From Acidobacteriota bacterium (GTDB lineage: Bacteria; Acidobacteriota; Terriglobia; Acidiferrales; UBA7541), in contig PMTV01000014.1 of assembly GCA_003167215.1 (NCBI GenBank), positions 357,238 through 421,237 on the forward strand: a stretch of 64,000 nt of DNA, read 5' to 3'. Below are positions 9,037 through 17,159 of this stretch, piece by piece. A model generated the notes under the pieces. That model did not search any database, had not been told where the DNA came from, and saw only the letters and a program-made list of their open reading frames with translations. Positions within the stretch are counted from its first letter, which is position 1. Each line of letters begins with the position of its first letter. The translations under genes and the position numbers were made by a program.

Positions 9037-9510
9037 ATGGCTAAAAAACATCACTACAGCGTCACCATCAAATGGACAGGTAATACCGGGACTGGGACGT
9101 CCAGCTATCGAAGCTACGAGCGACGGTACGAAATATCTGCCGGGACGGAGAAGCCACTGATACCAGGCTCTTCCGACCCCGCATTTCGAGGTGATGCGTC
9201 TCGTTGGAATCCCGAGGAATTGCTGGTCGCTTCATTATCCGCGTGCCACAAGCTTTGGTATCTTCATCTTTGCTCGGAAGCGGGAATTGCTGTCGCGTCT
9301 TACATCGACAAGGCTGAAGGCGTGATGGAGGAGACCACCGATGGGTCGGGGCACTTCGAGCGCGTCTTACTGCGTCCGCAGGTAAAGGTTATGCCTGGCT
9401 CCGATATCGCCAAGGCGCGCGCATTGCATCACACCGCTCACGCGAAATGCTTCATAGCAAACTCCGTCAATTTTCCCGTGCAACTGGAGCCGGAGATAAG
9501 CTCTCTCTAA
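9037..9510 (+). CDS. OsmC-family peroxiredoxin-like protein
   Basis: OsmC/Ohr proteins reduce organic hydroperoxides with a pair of cysteines. Both are present here: Cys70 in LSACHKLWYLHLC and Cys138 in TAHAKCFIANSVNFPV. The 157-residue length is typical. The N-terminal AKKHHYSVTIKWTGN strand and the NPEELLVASLSAC helix are characteristic of the OsmC/YhfA branch rather than classical Ohr. The gene starts 83 bases after the PLP enzyme and could belong to the same transcript, which would fit sulfur or oxidative-stress physiology, but this is only positional. Confidence 0.9.
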   Translation: MAKKHHYSVTIKWTGNTGTGTSSYRSYERRYEISAGTEKPLIPGSSDPAFRGDASRWNPEELLVASLSACHKLWYLHLCSEAGIAVASYIDKAEGVMEETTDGSGHFERVLLRPQVKVMPGSDIAKARALHHTAHAKCFIANSVNFPVQLEPEISSL

Positions 9511-9859
9511 TCCTGCTTGCAATCCAGCTCCCATAGTTCCGTCATACCGACTGCTCGATTGCGTATGTCCGGGTTGCTTCCTGCTCAGGTCATTCCAAAA
9601 TGAGGGAAGCTGGGTGTACACTCTGGCGTTCCCTACTTTCCCTGGACTCGATGTCCTGATTGTCAACGACTGGTACGGCATGTCCATTGACCGGGGCGTT
9701 GTTACTTCGTAAGCTTTTCTGGCGTCTTAACGGAGCGTTGCACCCGGCTGGGTCTGCCGTGACACGAATTCTGGGCTTGAAGGATGCACCCCAGGAAGAC
9801 TCCCATTTGGCGACGCTTGGCAGTTTGATGGCGAGGTGGCCGAGGAGATGGTGAGCGGT
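9511..9859 (+). other. intergenic region without a recognised gene
   Basis: About 350 bases between the OsmC-like gene and the lytic transglycosylase gene. Short frames exist but none has a family resemblance or a ribosome site. A weak promoter-like pair TTGACC (9687-9692), 17 bases, TAAGCT (9710-9715) is the only signal noted. Confidence 0.4.
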
Positions 9860-11749
9860 ATGTACAGGAAGGCTACAGTCTGGACTCTGTTGGCGGCCGC
9901 GATGATTTTTCTCGCCGGTTGCGAAGAGACGGTGTCGTCCAAACAGGCCAAAGTCCATCCGCCGGCGGCAACGCCAGCTCCGGTTCCCGCCTTCGTCCGC
10001 GAGGCCCTACCCTTCCCGGAACATCCGGTTTACCTGGTATCGCTCCAGACCGATCCAAGGCCGGCGATAGACATCCTGGTGGCCAAGGTTCAGGCGAGCT
10101 TCGATGACGGACAGAAGAAGTATAAGGCTGGTGACTTTGACAAAGCCCGCGTGGACTTCGATCACGCTATGGATCTTGTCCTTCAAAGCGGATTTCAGCC
10201 CGATTCCGACCAGCGCCTTTCCGATTTGATCGATCAACTCGGCGAAACGCTCCATTCCTACGAATTGAACGCCGAGCAAAATGCGGAAGAAGATGAAGAA
10301 CCCGCGGGCCCTCCGGCTCCGATCGATGCACTCTCGGACATGACTTTGCCGAAGGGCGATCCCCGCCTGGCAGCCAAGGTGGAGCAGGAATTGATCAGCG
10401 TCCCGCACGATCTTCCCCTCACGGTGAATGATTCGGTTCTGCAATACCTCAGCTTCTTCACAACCACGAAGGGCCGAGCCGTCATGGAGCATGGGCTGGG
10501 GCGAGCAGGCCGATATAACGACATGATCCGGAGAGTATTGCGACAAGAAGGAGTGCCGCAGGACTTGATTTACCTGGCGCAGGCAGAATCGGCGTTCCAG
10601 CCGTCCGCGGTTTCAAGGGCGGGTGCGCGCGGGTTGTGGCAATTTATGCCCTTTCGCGGCGAAGAATACGATCTCGACCGAAACTACTGGGTTGACGAGC
10701 GCAGCGATCCGGAAAAAGCCACGCGCGCCGCGGCCCGTCACATGCGCGACTTATACGAAATGTTCGGCGACTGGTACTTGGTAATGGCGGCGTACAATTC
10801 AGGACCGATGAATGTGGTGAAAGCCATCGAGCGTACCGGCTACGCTGATTTCTGGGATTTGCAGAGGCTCCACGCGCTTCCTAAGCAAACTCAGAATTAC
10901 GTGCCCATCATCATCGCCATGGCTCTGGTAGCGAAGGACCCCGGGCTCTACGGAGTGCAGGTAGCTCCAGAGAAGCCGGCTCAAATTGACACGATCAAGG
11001 CCGGCCACCCCATCGATCTCCATCTCGTGGCGGATGCTTCCGGCGCTGACCTCGACGATTTACGGGCGCTGAATCCGGAGCTGCTACGCGGCGTGACCCC
11101 CAACGACCCAAAATTTGAATTAAATGTGCCCGTGGGCACCGCAGAAAAATTCGAAGCCAACATCCAGCAGGTTCCCGAAGATAAATGGACGAGCTGGCGG
11201 CTGCATAGCGTGGAAGATGGAGAATCATTGTCCGACGTTGCTCGGCATTACCGGGTAACCGTGGCGGCGATCGAAAACGCCAACCATCTGGAGCCTCACG
11301 CGATCCTGCCGGCGGGTTTTCTGGTGAATGTTCCTACCGCGCCGCCGGTGATACATCTGGTGCACTATAAAGTGCAGCGCGGCGATTCGCTCGAGGGGAT
11401 AGCGGGGCGCTTTGACGTCACTGTTTCGCAATTAAAGAAGTGGAATAATATTCGAGGAGCGAGCGTGCCGCGTGGCTCGCGATTGCGTATTTACGCCGGC
11501 GGTCCCCCCGACGACGCGGCGCCCCATGCCAAGCCGAAGTCGGCTCAAAGCGGCGGCGCGGCGGTGGAAAATGTGGCAACTCAAAGCTCTGGAAAACCAG
11601 AGTCGCTCGAGCACCGCGTCAAGCGCGGAGAAACGCTCTACTCGATTGCGCGCGAGTACGGTACTACTGTGGCATCTTTGCGCCAATCGAACCCATTCCT
11701 CTCTGGCCGAAGTCTGGTTGCCGGGGATGTCCTCAAGGTTAATCGCTAG
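9860..11749 (+). CDS. membrane-bound lytic murein transglycosylase with LysM repeats (MltD-like)
   Basis: Lipid-anchored cell-wall enzyme that cleaves the MurNAc-GlcNAc bond in peptidoglycan. A lipoprotein signal ends at LAGC, 20 residues after the chosen ATG (9860). In-frame starts at 9836, 9848 and 9851 are possible. The SLT domain has the catalytic Glu243 in LAQAESAFQPSA, then GARGLWQFMP and the MAAYNSGPMNV motif. It is followed by NYVPIIIAMALV, typical of MltD. Three LysM units follow (VEDGESLSDVA, VQRGDSLEGIA, VKRGETLYSIA), which bind glycan strands. An N-terminal Ala/Pro-rich linker separates the lipid anchor from the catalytic domain. Confidence 0.93.
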   Translation: MYRKATVWTLLAAAMIFLAGCEETVSSKQAKVHPPAATPAPVPAFVREALPFPEHPVYLVSLQTDPRPAIDILVAKVQASFDDGQKKYKAGDFDKARVDFDHAMDLVLQSGFQPDSDQRLSDLIDQLGETLHSYELNAEQNAEEDEEPAGPPAPIDALSDMTLPKGDPRLAAKVEQELISVPHDLPLTVNDSVLQYLSFFTTTKGRAVMEHGLGRAGRYNDMIRRVLRQEGVPQDLIYLAQAESAFQPSAVSRAGARGLWQFMPFRGEEYDLDRNYWVDERSDPEKATRAAARHMRDLYEMFGDWYLVMAAYNSGPMNVVKAIERTGYADFWDLQRLHALPKQTQNYVPIIIAMALVAKDPGLYGVQVAPEKPAQIDTIKAGHPIDLHLVADASGADLDDLRALNPELLRGVTPNDPKFELNVPVGTAEKFEANIQQVPEDKWTSWRLHSVEDGESLSDVARHYRVTVAAIENANHLEPHAILPAGFLVNVPTAPPVIHLVHYKVQRGDSLEGIAGRFDVTVSQLKKWNNIRGASVPRGSRLRIYAGGPPDDAAPHAKPKSAQSGGAAVENVATQSSGKPESLEHRVKRGETLYSIAREYGTTVASLRQSNPFLSGRSLVAGDVLKVNR

Positions 11750-11785
11750 CTCGCTGGAGCCTTCCCTTTTTGTATCTCTATTTTT

Positions 11786-11822
11786 TTGTTACAGTTGGGT
11801 CCGCTGTGTAACAATTTGTTAC
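11786..11822 (+). repeat. TTGTTAC dyad cluster
   Basis: Three copies of one element: TTGTTACA (11786-11793), its exact inverse TGTAACAA (11807-11814), and TTGTTAC (11816-11822). The last two form the 15-base palindrome GTAACAATTTGTTAC (11808-11822). It lies about 60 bases upstream of a strong promoter. It looks like an operator; no regulator can be named. Confidence 0.55.
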
Positions 11823-11884
11823 CTCCCCAATGCACTTGAATCACAGGCAATTTTTTATTAATCATCTTTTCAAGCCCTTGCGGC

Positions 11885-11914
11885 TTGACAAAGTTCCGAC
11901 TCTGCGTTTATAAG
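11885..11914 (+). promoter_or_regulatory. strong sigma70-type promoter of the acidic/basic protein gene
   Basis: A perfect -35 TTGACA (11885-11890), an 18-base spacer and the -10 box TATAAG (11909-11914). The start codon at 11965 lies about 45 bases after the expected transcription start. Confidence 0.7.
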
Positions 11915-11964
11915 CGGCGAGGGACTAATAATCGGTCCGGTACCAGAGACTCAGGGAGGGTCGC

Positions 11965-12276
11965 ATGTTTCAAGGCAAACTGCATGATGAGGAAGATGAC
12001 GAGCTGCCCCGCTATGAAGAAGAGGAAGGCGAGGAAGGGGGCGAACAGCCCCATGAAGGCACGATAGAAATTGAGGAGGTCGTTATCGAAGAAGACGACG
12101 AGGCTCCTGTGACCTCTTCTCCTCACAAGGTTGCACCAACCGCGAAGGCCAAGCGACCGAAGAAGAAGGCTAAGGCTGCCCCAAAAAAGAAGGCGAAAGC
12201 AAAATCCAAAACCAAATCCAAGGCCAAGGCCAAAAAGGTTTCCAAGAAAAAGGGTAGCAAGCGTAAGAAGCGTTAG
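11965..12276 (+). CDS. acidic-head, Lys/Ala-rich-tail protein (histone H1-like composition)
   Basis: A 103-residue protein with two opposite halves. Residues 8-48 are dominated by Glu and Asp (for example YEEEEGEEGGE). Residues 58-103 are a run of Lys/Ala/Pro repeats (KKKAKAAPKKKAKAKSK and similar), ending in KRKKR. The tail resembles bacterial H1-like and AlgP-like DNA-binding tails, so nucleic-acid or ribosome binding is a reasonable guess, with the acidic head as a possible self-inhibiting or chaperone-like part. GGGAGGG 4 bases before ATG and a strong promoter suggest high expression. No family assignment is certain; low-complexity similarity can mislead. Confidence 0.7.
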   Translation: MFQGKLHDEEDDELPRYEEEEGEEGGEQPHEGTIEIEEVVIEEDDEAPVTSSPHKVAPTAKAKRPKKKAKAAPKKKAKAKSKTKSKAKAKKVSKKKGSKRKKR

Positions 12277-12310
12277 GTCCCTATAACAGCACCGAGATTG
12301 TCGCCGGACT

Positions 12311-12349
12311 GGAGCGGCTGTTCGTGCCGCTCCGCGAAGCCTCGCTTTT
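12311..12349 (+). terminator. possible terminator after the basic-tail gene
   Basis: A perfect 8-base stem GGAGCGGC/GCCGCTCC (12311-12318 with 12326-12333) is followed at once by a small hairpin GCGA/TCGC and TTTT. It is located 35 bases after the stop at 12276. The T run is short, so efficiency is doubtful. Confidence 0.45.
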
Positions 12350-12515
12350 CGACCGCAGTTTCCCATTAAGGAATGAGTGTTTTCGAGGGGAGCCCTCCTT
12401 ACGAAATGGCGCGCTGCCATATCCGGTTTCAATCTAGTACACAATCTATCCATTTCCTACTTTCGAAATGTTTTTCTTGCCGTTGACCTCTTCGGGCCGA
12501 TAGCATACGCGCTTC

Positions 12516-13331
12516 ATGCCCCTGGTGCTCGAGCAAGTTCGGAGAATGCGCGGCGGAGCACAGTCGCATCTCATGAGATGCGAATCCAAAGCCGCGCCGG
12601 GCGAAGAGTCCTATTACGTTGTGAAATTCCAGAATAATCCTCAGGGTACAAGGATTCTGGCGAACGAATTGCTTGGTACCAGACTGGCAGCCCGAATGGG
12701 ACTGCCGGTTCCGCCGGCAAGTGTGGTGGAGGTGCGCGAAGAACTGATCGCGCATACCGACGACTTGGTGATTGAAATGGGACGCGAGCGCGCGCCCTGT
12801 AAGCCGGGCTTGCAGTTCGGGTCTCGCTATCCTGGATCACCGGCGGAAGTCGCGGTTTACGACTTTCTTCCTGACGATCGGCTTCGTGAGGTCGTGAATC
12901 TTACCGATTTTTGCGGCATGCTCGTCTTCGACAAGTGGACCTGCAACACGAACGGGCGCCAGGCTATCTTTCACCGCGCAAAGGATGAAACGCGTTACCG
13001 GGCTCAAATGATCGATCAAGGGTTCTGTTTCAATGCGGGCGAATGGAATTTTCCGGACGCTCCGCTCAGAGGACTTTACTCGCGTCATCGTGTCTATGAA
13101 TCGGTCCGCGGCCTCGAATCGTTCGAGCCCTGGCTGGGACGGGTCGAATTGAAAATCACTGAGGCCGTGCTCGACGAAATTCAAAAGGAAATACCTGGTG
13201 AATGGTACGGCTTCGATTTCGAGGCGCTCGAACAAATGCTCGAACATTTGTTGCGGCGGCGTAAACTCGTCCGCGAACTGCTGATAGCGGCCTGGAAATC
13301 GACGATGCAGCCCTTTCCGAACTGGAAGTGA
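12516..13331 (+). CDS. HipA-like kinase-fold protein
   Basis: A 271-residue protein resembling the HipA_2 (HipA-like kinase) domain. The N-lobe has the nucleotide-lysine strand YYVVKFQNN, followed by NELLGTRLAARMGLPVPP. The C-lobe has FDKWTCNTNGRQAIF, corresponding to the catalytic loop, and AQMIDQGFCFNAGEW, corresponding to the metal-binding DFG-like segment. Where classical HipA has an aspartate in its catalytic loop, this sequence shows Asn in CNTNGRQ, so activity is uncertain. It lacks the N-terminal HipA subdomain. There is no HipB-like gene beside it; instead a DUF3037 gene follows after 31 bases. The substrate is unknown. Confidence 0.75.
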   Translation: MPLVLEQVRRMRGGAQSHLMRCESKAAPGEESYYVVKFQNNPQGTRILANELLGTRLAARMGLPVPPASVVEVREELIAHTDDLVIEMGRERAPCKPGLQFGSRYPGSPAEVAVYDFLPDDRLREVVNLTDFCGMLVFDKWTCNTNGRQAIFHRAKDETRYRAQMIDQGFCFNAGEWNFPDAPLRGLYSRHRVYESVRGLESFEPWLGRVELKITEAVLDEIQKEIPGEWYGFDFEALEQMLEHLLRRRKLVRELLIAAWKSTMQPFPNWK

Positions 13332-13362
13332 TTTCTTGAATGAAAGCTTTATGGAGTAAGCC

Positions 13363-14184
13363 ATGCCTGAAGACCGAAAAACGCTGCGTTATCAAGTGTT
13401 GCGCTATGCACCGAACCTGATTCGCGACGAGTGGGTGAACATCGGCATCCTGCTGGAGGAGTTCCAGGAGCTTGAGGCGCTGGGAGGATCGCTTCGCGCC
13501 ATCAAGGTCATCGAGGAGGACCGCGAATTCGCGCGTGTGCGCAAACTTCATCCCAGCGCCGATGTGGAATTGCTTCACGGGCTCGCCTCGGAATTCGAGA
13601 CCCTGCGCTCCATGACCGGCGAGGATATGCGCAAGTATTTTACGAGACTCGAAAGCACCCTCTCCAACACACTGCAGCTCAGCCCTCAAAAGGCCGTTCT
13701 CGCGGAAGACTTCAATACCGAGCTGGCCCGTCTCTACGATACCCACGTTGCGCCTCCCCCCAGAACAGTCGGTGGAGGCATCGTGGAAAGCACGCGGGCA
13801 TGGATTCGAAACAAGCTCAAAGATGTTTTTCAGCGGCATCGCATCTCGAGAAAACTCAAACCGGCAGTCCGTATCGATGAATACACCCACTCGGGCGATC
13901 CGTTTAAATTTGACTATAGCTATAGGAATGGCGTCCGCGGGTACATTCAGTCCGTGGTTCTCAACCGCGATGCGGCGCAGGCCAAGGTTCTGGCTTACAC
14001 CGTTGAAAGCATAAGAAAACGGGTGCCGTCGTGCGAGTTCACCGCGGTAACCGAAGCCGCTCCCGTGCCCGGAAATCTGCAGCAGCTGTTCATCAGCAAA
14101 CTTTTCGAAGACCAGAACATTCGAATTGTTCCGATGAATCGCGTGGAGATGTTCGCGGAAGAATTAAGATTGAAGCTGCAATAG
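13363..14184 (+). CDS. DUF3037 family protein
   Basis: A 273-residue protein with the DUF3037 opening YQVLRYAPNLIRDEWVNIGILL near residues 10-31, followed by a mixed alpha/beta body. The family has no established function and is repeatedly found beside HipA-like kinases. Here it starts 31 bases downstream of one, with GGAG 7 bases upstream of the ATG. The partner relation (substrate, regulator or antitoxin-like protein) is inference from gene order. The segment around residues 160-175 is basic (RHRISRKLK). Confidence 0.78.
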   Translation: MPEDRKTLRYQVLRYAPNLIRDEWVNIGILLEEFQELEALGGSLRAIKVIEEDREFARVRKLHPSADVELLHGLASEFETLRSMTGEDMRKYFTRLESTLSNTLQLSPQKAVLAEDFNTELARLYDTHVAPPPRTVGGGIVESTRAWIRNKLKDVFQRHRISRKLKPAVRIDEYTHSGDPFKFDYSYRNGVRGYIQSVVLNRDAAQAKVLAYTVESIRKRVPSCEFTAVTEAAPVPGNLQQLFISKLFEDQNIRIVPMNRVEMFAEELRLKLQ

Positions 14185-14222
14185 CACTAGGAAGCCTGCG
14201 GATCGATCCAGCTGCCGCAAGA

Positions 14223-15380
14223 CTAACCTTCTGCTTCTCCCCACTCCGGCAGTTCGCGACGCCCAGTCAGAGCTTCCGCGGCCCAGCGCCCCAGATAGGA
14301 CGAAAGCGCGACGCCATGCCCAGCGAAAGCGCCAATCACAATCGCATTTTTCTTTTTTATCGCTCGAGGATGCCAGGCAAAAACTGGCTTCCAGGAGTCG
14401 CGGAACATGATTGGTCCGCCCCAGCGATGTGTGAAACGCACGGACGCCAGCGCCAGGTGCAAGCCGCGCACACGCTCCTCAAGCGCCGCGAATATTCGCG
14501 AAGGCTCCGCCGTCGAGATATCCACGCCATCAAGATCATCGGAGTCCGGCGATTGCACCAGACCCGCGCCAAAAATGATGGAATTGTCTCTGAGCACACG
14601 CCCCCAGAGATAAGGCAGGTCTGTGGTGTAAAAGGGTTTCCGTTGCGCCAGGCCGATTTTCTCAAGTTGCTCTTCGCTGACCGGCTCGGTGGCAATCGCG
14701 AGCGTCAATCTCGGATGACTACCGCGTTGCAAGCCGGATAAGCCAAGCGAAAGAGCATTCGTCGCAATAATAATTTGACGAGCGGATATTTTTTTCCGGC
14801 CCGGCGCGCCCGTGGCCAGCTCGATTTCCGGAGCGTCGTTCCATCGTATATTCGCTACCGAATGATTTTCCAGAATGTGCGCGCCCAGCCGATCGGCGGA
14901 GCGAGCTAGGCCACTGACGAGCTTTCCCGGATCGATGGTGCCGCCCGGAATTTCCTTTGTGACGCGCAAGGTACCCGAGTCATTCCAGGAAATCGAAGAA
15001 TCGGGGAGCGCTTTATCGCGCCCGACTTCCCAGGCGCCATGCAGATGGCGATCACACTCCACGCCAAGTTCGTCAAGAATTTCGCTGAATCCCGCAAGGA
15101 CATCGCCCAATCCCGGCAAATCACCAGCCGCAGATTCGGCAAGCGCCATGCCTCCGGTGCGGCCGCTTGCGCCCGCGCCGACGGTCCAAGCTTCAAACAC
15201 TGCGACTGATTTGTCCGGCGCGATTTTGCGCAGCCACGCTGCCGCGGCTAGTCCCGTGAACCCGCCACCGATCACAGCGAAGTCCAGAACGTTGGGCAGC
15301 GGCGCAGGTTTCGAAGTGGCAGTGAAATCAATTTGCCACGGCGGGCTGCCCCAGTTATGAAGTTTGGGAGTTGCGCACAT
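14223..15380 (-). CDS. FAD-dependent oxidoreductase (DadA/glycine oxidase-like)
   Basis: A 385-residue flavoprotein of the D-amino-acid/glycine oxidase superfamily. The dinucleotide motif VIGGGFTGLAAAAWL, followed by the acidic end of strand 2 (VAVFEA), binds FAD. GAGASGRTGGMAL is the second family signature. The C-terminal GAFAGHGVALSSYLGRW closes the FAD site. The amine substrate cannot be predicted. The ATG at 15380 is preferred over a TTG at 15428. The gene lies 102 bases downstream of the E2 gene on the same strand and may be read through from the dehydrogenase operon. Confidence 0.85.
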   Translation of the reverse strand: MCATPKLHNWGSPPWQIDFTATSKPAPLPNVLDFAVIGGGFTGLAAAAWLRKIAPDKSVAVFEAWTVGAGASGRTGGMALAESAAGDLPGLGDVLAGFSEILDELGVECDRHLHGAWEVGRDKALPDSSISWNDSGTLRVTKEIPGGTIDPGKLVSGLARSADRLGAHILENHSVANIRWNDAPEIELATGAPGRKKISARQIIIATNALSLGLSGLQRGSHPRLTLAIATEPVSEEQLEKIGLAQRKPFYTTDLPYLWGRVLRDNSIIFGAGLVQSPDSDDLDGVDISTAEPSRIFAALEERVRGLHLALASVRFTHRWGGPIMFRDSWKPVFAWHPRAIKKKNAIVIGAFAGHGVALSSYLGRWAAEALTGRRELPEWGEAEG

Positions 15381-15482
15381 AGAGGAAAGAAGATAGCTCG
15401 TCGCCGGAAGTAGGGACGAAACCTGCAACCAGCCCGCAGGCCTTTGTCTCGTGATCCAAGGCTGTGAAACAGTTGATTGCTG

Positions 15483-16865
15483 CTAGAGAATCTCTTCCGT
15501 CCAGTTCTCGAGCGTGTGCTTGATTTTGCCCATGAACTGGTGCGCCACGGCGCCATCCACCACGCGATGATCGTACGACAGCGTGAGATAGACCATCGAG
15601 CGGATGGCGATCGCGTCGTCAATTACCACCGGACGCTTCTCGATGGTGCCCAATCCGAGGATTGCGACGTTCGGCTGATTGATCACTGGCAAGCCAAACA
15701 GCCCGCCAAAGACGCCGGGATTCGTAATAGCAAACGTTCCCTCGGCAACTTCCTCGGGTTTGAGCTTCTTCGTGCGCGCGCGTTCGGCCAAATCGTTCAT
15801 CGCGCGGGCCAGGCCGAGAAAGTTTTTCTCTTCTGCGTTTTTGATTACCGGAACGATCAGACCCCAATCCAGCGCGACCGCGACGCCGATATTACATTCC
15901 TTGTGCAGCACGATATTCGTTCCGTCCACCGACGAATTTACGGTCGGAAATGCGCGCAAGGCTTCCACCGCAGCGCGCACGAAAAACGGCATGAACGTCA
16001 GCTTTGTTCCGCTGGTCTCTTCGAACTTATTCTTCATCTTCGCGCGCAGTGCGGCGATGCCCGAGACGTTTACTTCGTCCACGGAATACACATGAGGAGA
16101 AACGCGCTTCGAGAGCACCATGTGTTCGGCGATGCGCTGCCGCATCACGGACATAGGCTGAACTTCATAATGCCCAAAGTACATTTTTTCGCGCGGTACG
16201 GCATTCTCGAGCACCGCGGACGCGGAGGCGCCGCCGCTTGCCGGCGGGGGAGCCGAACTCCGCGACGGAGCCGACCCCGCTCGTGAAGGAGCAGCCGACG
16301 AAGCGCCGCCTTCCACGGCAGCCAGGATATCGCTCTTGCTGACGCGGCCACCCGCGCCGCTGCCGGGAACCTGGCTTAGATCCACATCGTGCTCGCGCGC
16401 AATTCGCCGCACGAGCGGGGAGCTGCGCACTTTTTCCCCGCTGGCCGTAACTGCTGGCTTCTGCTGGACTGTATCCTTGGGAGGCGTGGGCTTCGCCCCT
16501 TCCGCCTTGGCCGCGGGTGGCGCGCCGGCTGGAACGTTCGCTGGAACATTGGGTTTAGCGCCGGACGCGGCCGCAGGCGGGGCATCGGATTTCGTACCGG
16601 CAGGCGCTGCAGATTGGGCCCCAGCGCCGTCGGTCTCAATAACGGCCACCACAGTCTGTATCGGCACCGTCTGACCTTCGTTAACTTTAATTTCTTTTAG
16701 CACCCCGGCAGAAGGCGAGGGAATTTCCGCATCCACTTTATCCGTCGAAATCTCGAACAACGGCTCGTCGCGCTCGATCTTGTCTCCGGCCTTTTTCAGC
16801 CACTTGGTAATCGTGCCTTCAAAAATACTCTCCCCCATCTGGGGCATGATGACGTCAACAGCCAT
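15483..16865 (-). CDS. 2-oxo acid dehydrogenase E2 component (dihydrolipoamide acyltransferase)
   Basis: Core acyltransferase of a pyruvate- or branched-chain-type dehydrogenase complex, 460 residues. An N-terminal lipoyl domain has the lipoylated lysine in STDKVDAE. After an Ala/Pro-rich flexible linker comes the peripheral subunit-binding domain (SSPLVRRIAREHDVD ... GSGAGGRVSKSDIL). The C-terminal catalytic domain ends with the active-site motif DHRVVDG. It is the last dehydrogenase gene of the lpdA-lipB-E1alpha-E1beta-ORF-E2 series. Whether the substrate is pyruvate or branched-chain keto acids cannot be decided from the sequence alone. Confidence 0.93.
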   Translation of the reverse strand: MAVDVIMPQMGESIFEGTITKWLKKAGDKIERDEPLFEISTDKVDAEIPSPSAGVLKEIKVNEGQTVPIQTVVAVIETDGAGAQSAAPAGTKSDAPPAAASGAKPNVPANVPAGAPPAAKAEGAKPTPPKDTVQQKPAVTASGEKVRSSPLVRRIAREHDVDLSQVPGSGAGGRVSKSDILAAVEGGASSAAPSRAGSAPSRSSAPPPASGGASASAVLENAVPREKMYFGHYEVQPMSVMRQRIAEHMVLSKRVSPHVYSVDEVNVSGIAALRAKMKNKFEETSGTKLTFMPFFVRAAVEALRAFPTVNSSVDGTNIVLHKECNIGVAVALDWGLIVPVIKNAEEKNFLGLARAMNDLAERARTKKLKPEEVAEGTFAITNPGVFGGLFGLPVINQPNVAILGLGTIEKRPVVIDDAIAIRSMVYLTLSYDHRVVDGAVAHQFMGKIKHTLENWTEEIL

Positions 16866-16889
16866 GGTATTCTCCTGTGATTTCCAAAC

Positions 16890-17141
16890 TCAGACCGCGG
16901 CGAGACATTCTTCGTGCCACACACCCGGCACTCCCTCAAGTGTGTATATCTCGTCTCCGCCATGGAAAAATGACACCTCTTTCACCTTGGCCGTGCGGCC
17001 CGCGTATTCGAGCTGTTCCGGCTCCAGTTCATTGTGATATTGGCCGGCTTCCATGAAGCTTTCCAGGAACGCGCGGTCGGCGATGCGTACCTCATTGCCG
17101 ACTTCAAACTCCGCCTTGTTTAAGCCCTTGGTTTTTCCCAT
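16890..17141 (-). CDS. small conserved-looking protein inside the dehydrogenase operon
   Basis: An 83-residue soluble protein between the E1beta and E2 genes, 18 bases after E1beta and 24 before E2, so almost certainly co-expressed. The predicted strands (EVGNEVRIADRAF, RTAKVKEVSFFHGGDEIYTLE, VPGVWHEECLAAV) suggest a small beta-barrel of the kind used for protein or nucleic-acid contacts. There is one cysteine near the C-terminus and no membrane segment. GGAGG is 13 bases upstream of the ATG, farther than ideal. I do not recognise the family. Position suggests an accessory role in the complex, which is inference. Confidence 0.65.
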   Translation of the reverse strand: MGKTKGLNKAEFEVGNEVRIADRAFLESFMEAGQYHNELEPEQLEYAGRTAKVKEVSFFHGGDEIYTLEGVPGVWHEECLAAV

Positions 17142-17159
17142 GTCAGAGCGCTTGCCTCC

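Noticed and set aside
15477-16286. A 269-residue plus-strand frame opposite the E2 gene
   Set aside because: Antisense shadow of the E2 catalytic domain; no similarity to known proteins.
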